Shown: one piece after another, positions 61,973-64,000 of the stretch
Numbering within the stretch: position 1 is the first letter of the stretch
Layout: each line of letters begins with the position of its first letter
DNA from: Pseudomonas sp. M30-35
Lineage (GTDB): Bacteria > Pseudomonadota > Gammaproteobacteria > Pseudomonadales > Pseudomonadaceae
DNA: 64,000 nt
Direction: 5' to 3'
Assembly (NCBI RefSeq): GCF_002163625.1
Contig: NZ_CP020892.1
Location: 2,604,001-2,668,000 of the forward strand
Translations under genes and position numbers: made by a program
Notes under the pieces: model-generated
The model's database searches: none
What the model saw: the letters and a program-made list of their open reading frames with translations, nothing else
What the model was told of the DNA's origin: nothing

Positions 61973-62410
61973 ATGCTCGCGCAACAATCCGCCACCACTG
62001 GCTCCCGCTTTAACCTTTCGACTCTTGAGGGCGCGGTTATTGCCGCGCTGGCAATTCTGGCATTCGTTTACTTTGGCGGACCAGCAGCACTTGGCGCACA
62101 TCCACGCTGGGGCATGAAAATCGCTTACTTAGCGATTGCCAGCGGGCTGGTTATGCTATTTCTGGCGACGCTAGCCAGTCGGCGCTGGCAATTCCAGCTG
62201 ATTACATTCAGCACCCTGCTAATAATCAGCATTGCCATCACCACTTACGGCAAAACCCAGTTTGCCGCGTCTTATGCCGAAGATGACTTTGCAGGCAAAC
62301 TGTGGTTTTTCGGATGGGTCGGCGCATTAGCGGCAAGCTTCAGTATTATTACCGCAGTTGGCGCAAACTATCGCCAGCGCAACAGAGCGATTTCAGCACC
62401 CGCTATTTAG
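61973..62410 (+). CDS. Four-helix membrane protein of unknown function
   Basis: A 145-residue protein with four hydrophobic stretches (EGAVIAALAILAFVYFGG, IAYLAIASGLVMLFLATLA, LITFSTLLIISIAITTYG and FFGWVGALAASFSIITAVG). No family was recognised. The ATG at 61973 is weakly supported. Its end overlaps the convergent hydrolase gene by 8 nt. Confidence 0.75.
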   Translation: MLAQQSATTGSRFNLSTLEGAVIAALAILAFVYFGGPAALGAHPRWGMKIAYLAIASGLVMLFLATLASRRWQFQLITFSTLLIISIAITTYGKTQFAASYAEDDFAGKLWFFGWVGALAASFSIITAVGANYRQRNRAISAPAI

Positions 62411-63098
62411 CAGTGAGGAATGCTGAAATTTCATTCGCAGCAGACTCGAGATGCTGCGAATGACTAAAACCTGAGCTTTTTAGCGGCTTGAGGTCGTGAT
62501 CTGCCGCCGCCAACCACTTCAGGCTAATCGCCGACGACAAGCTGTAATCTGAAACCGTCTGCCTATTACCCAGCGCGTCTCGCTCACCCTGAACTATTAG
62601 TGTGCGTACCTGCAACGATTCAAGGTGCGCAGTTCTTGGCTTTTCAGGTTTACCTGCGGCATAGAACGGGTAGCCGAGACACACCAGCGCATCTGCAGCG
62701 AACTCATCCCCGACAATGCTCGCCATACGCCCGCCCATGGATTTGCCACCCATCGCAACAATACCTTTTGTTTGCTGGCGCACAGCGGCATAAACACTTC
62801 GCCACTGTTCAAGTAGTTGCTTCTGTGGATTAGGTGGGCGACGTTTTCCATCGATACGCCTGGCGGCCATATAGGCAAACTCAAACCGCACCACAGCAAT
62901 GCCCCGCGCCATCAGCAACTGGCTGATTTGCTGCATAAAGTCGCTGTCCATCGGCGCGCCAGCACCGTGGGCAAGAATCAAGGTGGCGTGACATATACCC
63001 TGAGGTTGATCCCAGACTAAAGCCGGGCACTGCGTTACGGCGCCGGATTGATCTTGATCAACATCCACCATTGAGGCTTTATCCATACTTGCTTTCAC
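62403..63098 (-). CDS. Alpha/beta hydrolase (KANL3/Tex30-like)
   Basis: A 231-residue alpha/beta-fold hydrolase. LILAHGAGAPMDSDFMQQ is the early HGAG oxyanion segment, GGKSMGGRMAS carries the nucleophile Ser, and AADHDLKPLKSSG has the likely catalytic His. Substrate unknown. A GTG at 63098 with AGAGG 7 nt upstream is a better start than the ATG at 63122; the first Met after it is 63086. Conserved in Pseudomonas near ccoN. Confidence 0.82.
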   Translation of the reverse strand: MKASMDKASMVDVDQDQSGAVTQCPALVWDQPQGICHATLILAHGAGAPMDSDFMQQISQLLMARGIAVVRFEFAYMAARRIDGKRRPPNPQKQLLEQWRSVYAAVRQQTKGIVAMGGKSMGGRMASIVGDEFAADALVCLGYPFYAAGKPEKPRTAHLESLQVRTLIVQGERDALGNRQTVSDYSLSSAISLKWLAAADHDLKPLKSSGFSHSQHLESAANEISAFLTAK

Positions 63099-63614
63099 TG
63101 CGGCACCTCTAATCAGTTGCATGTGCTTTCAATAACGCTGCAGTTAGAAACCAAGGAGCAGCAGAACTTGGCCGCTAAGGGCCATGTGGTCGTTTATAAC
63201 CAAAACAACGAATCCAGCAATAAACTATACAGATGTCACCCAAAGAGAAGTGATTGCGGTTGCAGGCTCGTTATGATTGGCTGGCAGCGTGGCGAGCTTG
63301 GGGCATAAGACCAAGAATCAAAGTGCGACCTGACGTCGCACCCCGCCGACCAGCGGCACTCATGCCCAAGAAGATGAGCTAATCTTGTTTGCATTCGCCA
63401 CGTTGCACAACCTATAGGCGATTCCCATCTTTGCGTAACATTAAATGGGTCTAGAGTATTGTTAATAAAGCGTTTTTGAATTGCTCAAAATGCTTTTTAA
63501 ATGCCTTTAAACCCTGATCGCGTCGGCTTGTAGCGTTGCAATGCCTTACCGCTTTATACATACTTGCCGCCGATTTTTATCCCTAAAAAATCCATTAACC
63601 GTGGAACCCCAGCA
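63099..63614. other. Intergenic region upstream of ccoN
   Basis: Holds no convincing gene. A 7-bp hairpin GTGCGAC/GTCGCAC (63323-63341, loop CTGAC) and, near 63480, the 15-mer ATTGCTCAAAATGCT shared with the MITE-like element at 7541-7555 are the only landmarks. TTGAATTGCTCAA just there is one base short of an ANR box. Confidence 0.4.
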
Positions 63615-64000
63615 ATGAGCACAGCAATCAGTCCGACTGCTTATAACTACAAGGTGGTCCGCCAATTCGCCGTCATGACGGTAATTTGGGGGGTCATTGG
63701 CATGGGCCTAGGCGTTTTCATCGCTTCACAACTTGTGTGGCCTGAACTCAACTTCGGCTTGGAATGGACGACTTTCGGTCGTTTACGCCCTCTGCACACT
63801 AACGCGGTGATTTTCGCTTTTGGCGGATGCGCGCTAATGGCAACTTCACTTTATGTGGTGCAGCGCACCAGTCAGGTACGTCTGATTTCTGACTCCTTGG
63901 CGTCTTTCGTCTTCTGGGGTTGGCAAGCAGTTATCGTTGCCGCTGTGATTACTCTGCCAATGGGCTACACCAGCTCAAAAGAGTACGCAGAACTGGAATG
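63615..64000 (+). CDS. ccoN: cbb3 cytochrome c oxidase subunit I, 5' part
   Basis: The first 128 residues of CcoN, cut by the window edge. After [18 protein letters not shown] come the first helix ([19 protein letters not shown]) and the conserved [20 protein letters not shown], whose His is a low-spin heme b ligand, then [20 protein letters not shown]. Subunit I of the high-affinity terminal oxidase with a heme b3-CuB centre; the ccoOQP genes should follow outside. In P. aeruginosa the gene at this place is ccoN1. Confidence 0.95.
   Translation, partial: MSTAISPTAYNYKVVRQFAVMTVIWGVIGMGLGVFIASQLVWPELNFGLEWTTFGRLRPLHTNAVIFAFGGCALMATSLYVVQRTSQVRLISDSLASFVFWGWQAVIVAAVITLPMGYTSSKEYAELE

Noticed and set aside
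63477..63492. ANR box upstream of ccoN (TTGAATTGCTCAA)
   Set aside because: The spacing between the half-sites is one base short of TTGA-N6-TCAA, and the sequence belongs to the repeat core shared with 7541-7555.

Overview
The window reads as the chromosome of an environmental Pseudomonas (Gammaproteobacteria). The block from sucD to ccoN (27.0-64.0 kb) keeps the gene order I know from the P. aeruginosa PAO1 stretch PA1554-PA1589: sucDC-lpd-sucBA-sdhBADC | gltA, a START-domain gene, a hydroxyacid dehydrogenase, ppnP, a PA1571-type small protein, tusA, rlmM, acnA, aer, ccoN. Base composition is only moderately GC-rich, so a lower-GC Pseudomonas lineage is likely; the species cannot be named from this.

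Layout. 0-6.1 kb is leucine and acetoacetate catabolism: the end of liuD, then liuE, an IclR regulator, a short-chain fatty-acid carrier (atoE type) and the two subunits of a 3-oxoacid CoA-transferase. HMG-CoA lyase releases acetoacetate, which the CoA-transferase activates, so the genes form one route. 6.2-8.6 kb holds a PilT/PilU-type ATPase, a small parvulin isomerase and a DUF1090 protein, separated by a MITE-like repeat and an unusually long perfect palindrome. 8.8-23.7 kb is a type I secretion island read on the minus strand: ABC transporter, HlyD adaptor, a GT4 glycosyltransferase, a small membrane-anchored Cys-rich orphan, and a 3080-residue RTX protein. 24.3-27.0 kb carries an ABC-F protein (ybiT), a small P-loop kinase and an IS66 remnant with a REP-like repeat.

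27.0-40.1 kb is the TCA-cycle supercluster on the minus strand (sdhCDAB-sucAB-lpd-sucCD) with gltA divergent from sdhC; acnA lies further on. 40.1-50.9 kb is mostly small conserved genes, including an XRE regulator/membrane protein pair with twin operator-like sites, two ABC/EamA transporters, and pdxB. 51.0-55.4 kb has a MATE pump, a RidA/cupin pair, tusA and rlmM around a decayed intergenic region. 55.7-64.0 kb has acnA, an aerotaxis receptor preceded by a consensus ANR box, small conserved genes and the start of cbb3 oxidase ccoN.

The most unusual part is the secretion island. The RTX gene contains a run of 12 G in frame. Loss or gain of one G would truncate the protein at about residue 582-605, so the locus is a candidate phase-variable surface or secreted protein. 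It sits with a glycosyltransferase rather than an HlyC-type acyltransferase, and with an orphan gene whose end overlaps the RTX ribosome binding site. No rRNA, tRNA or CRISPR was seen.
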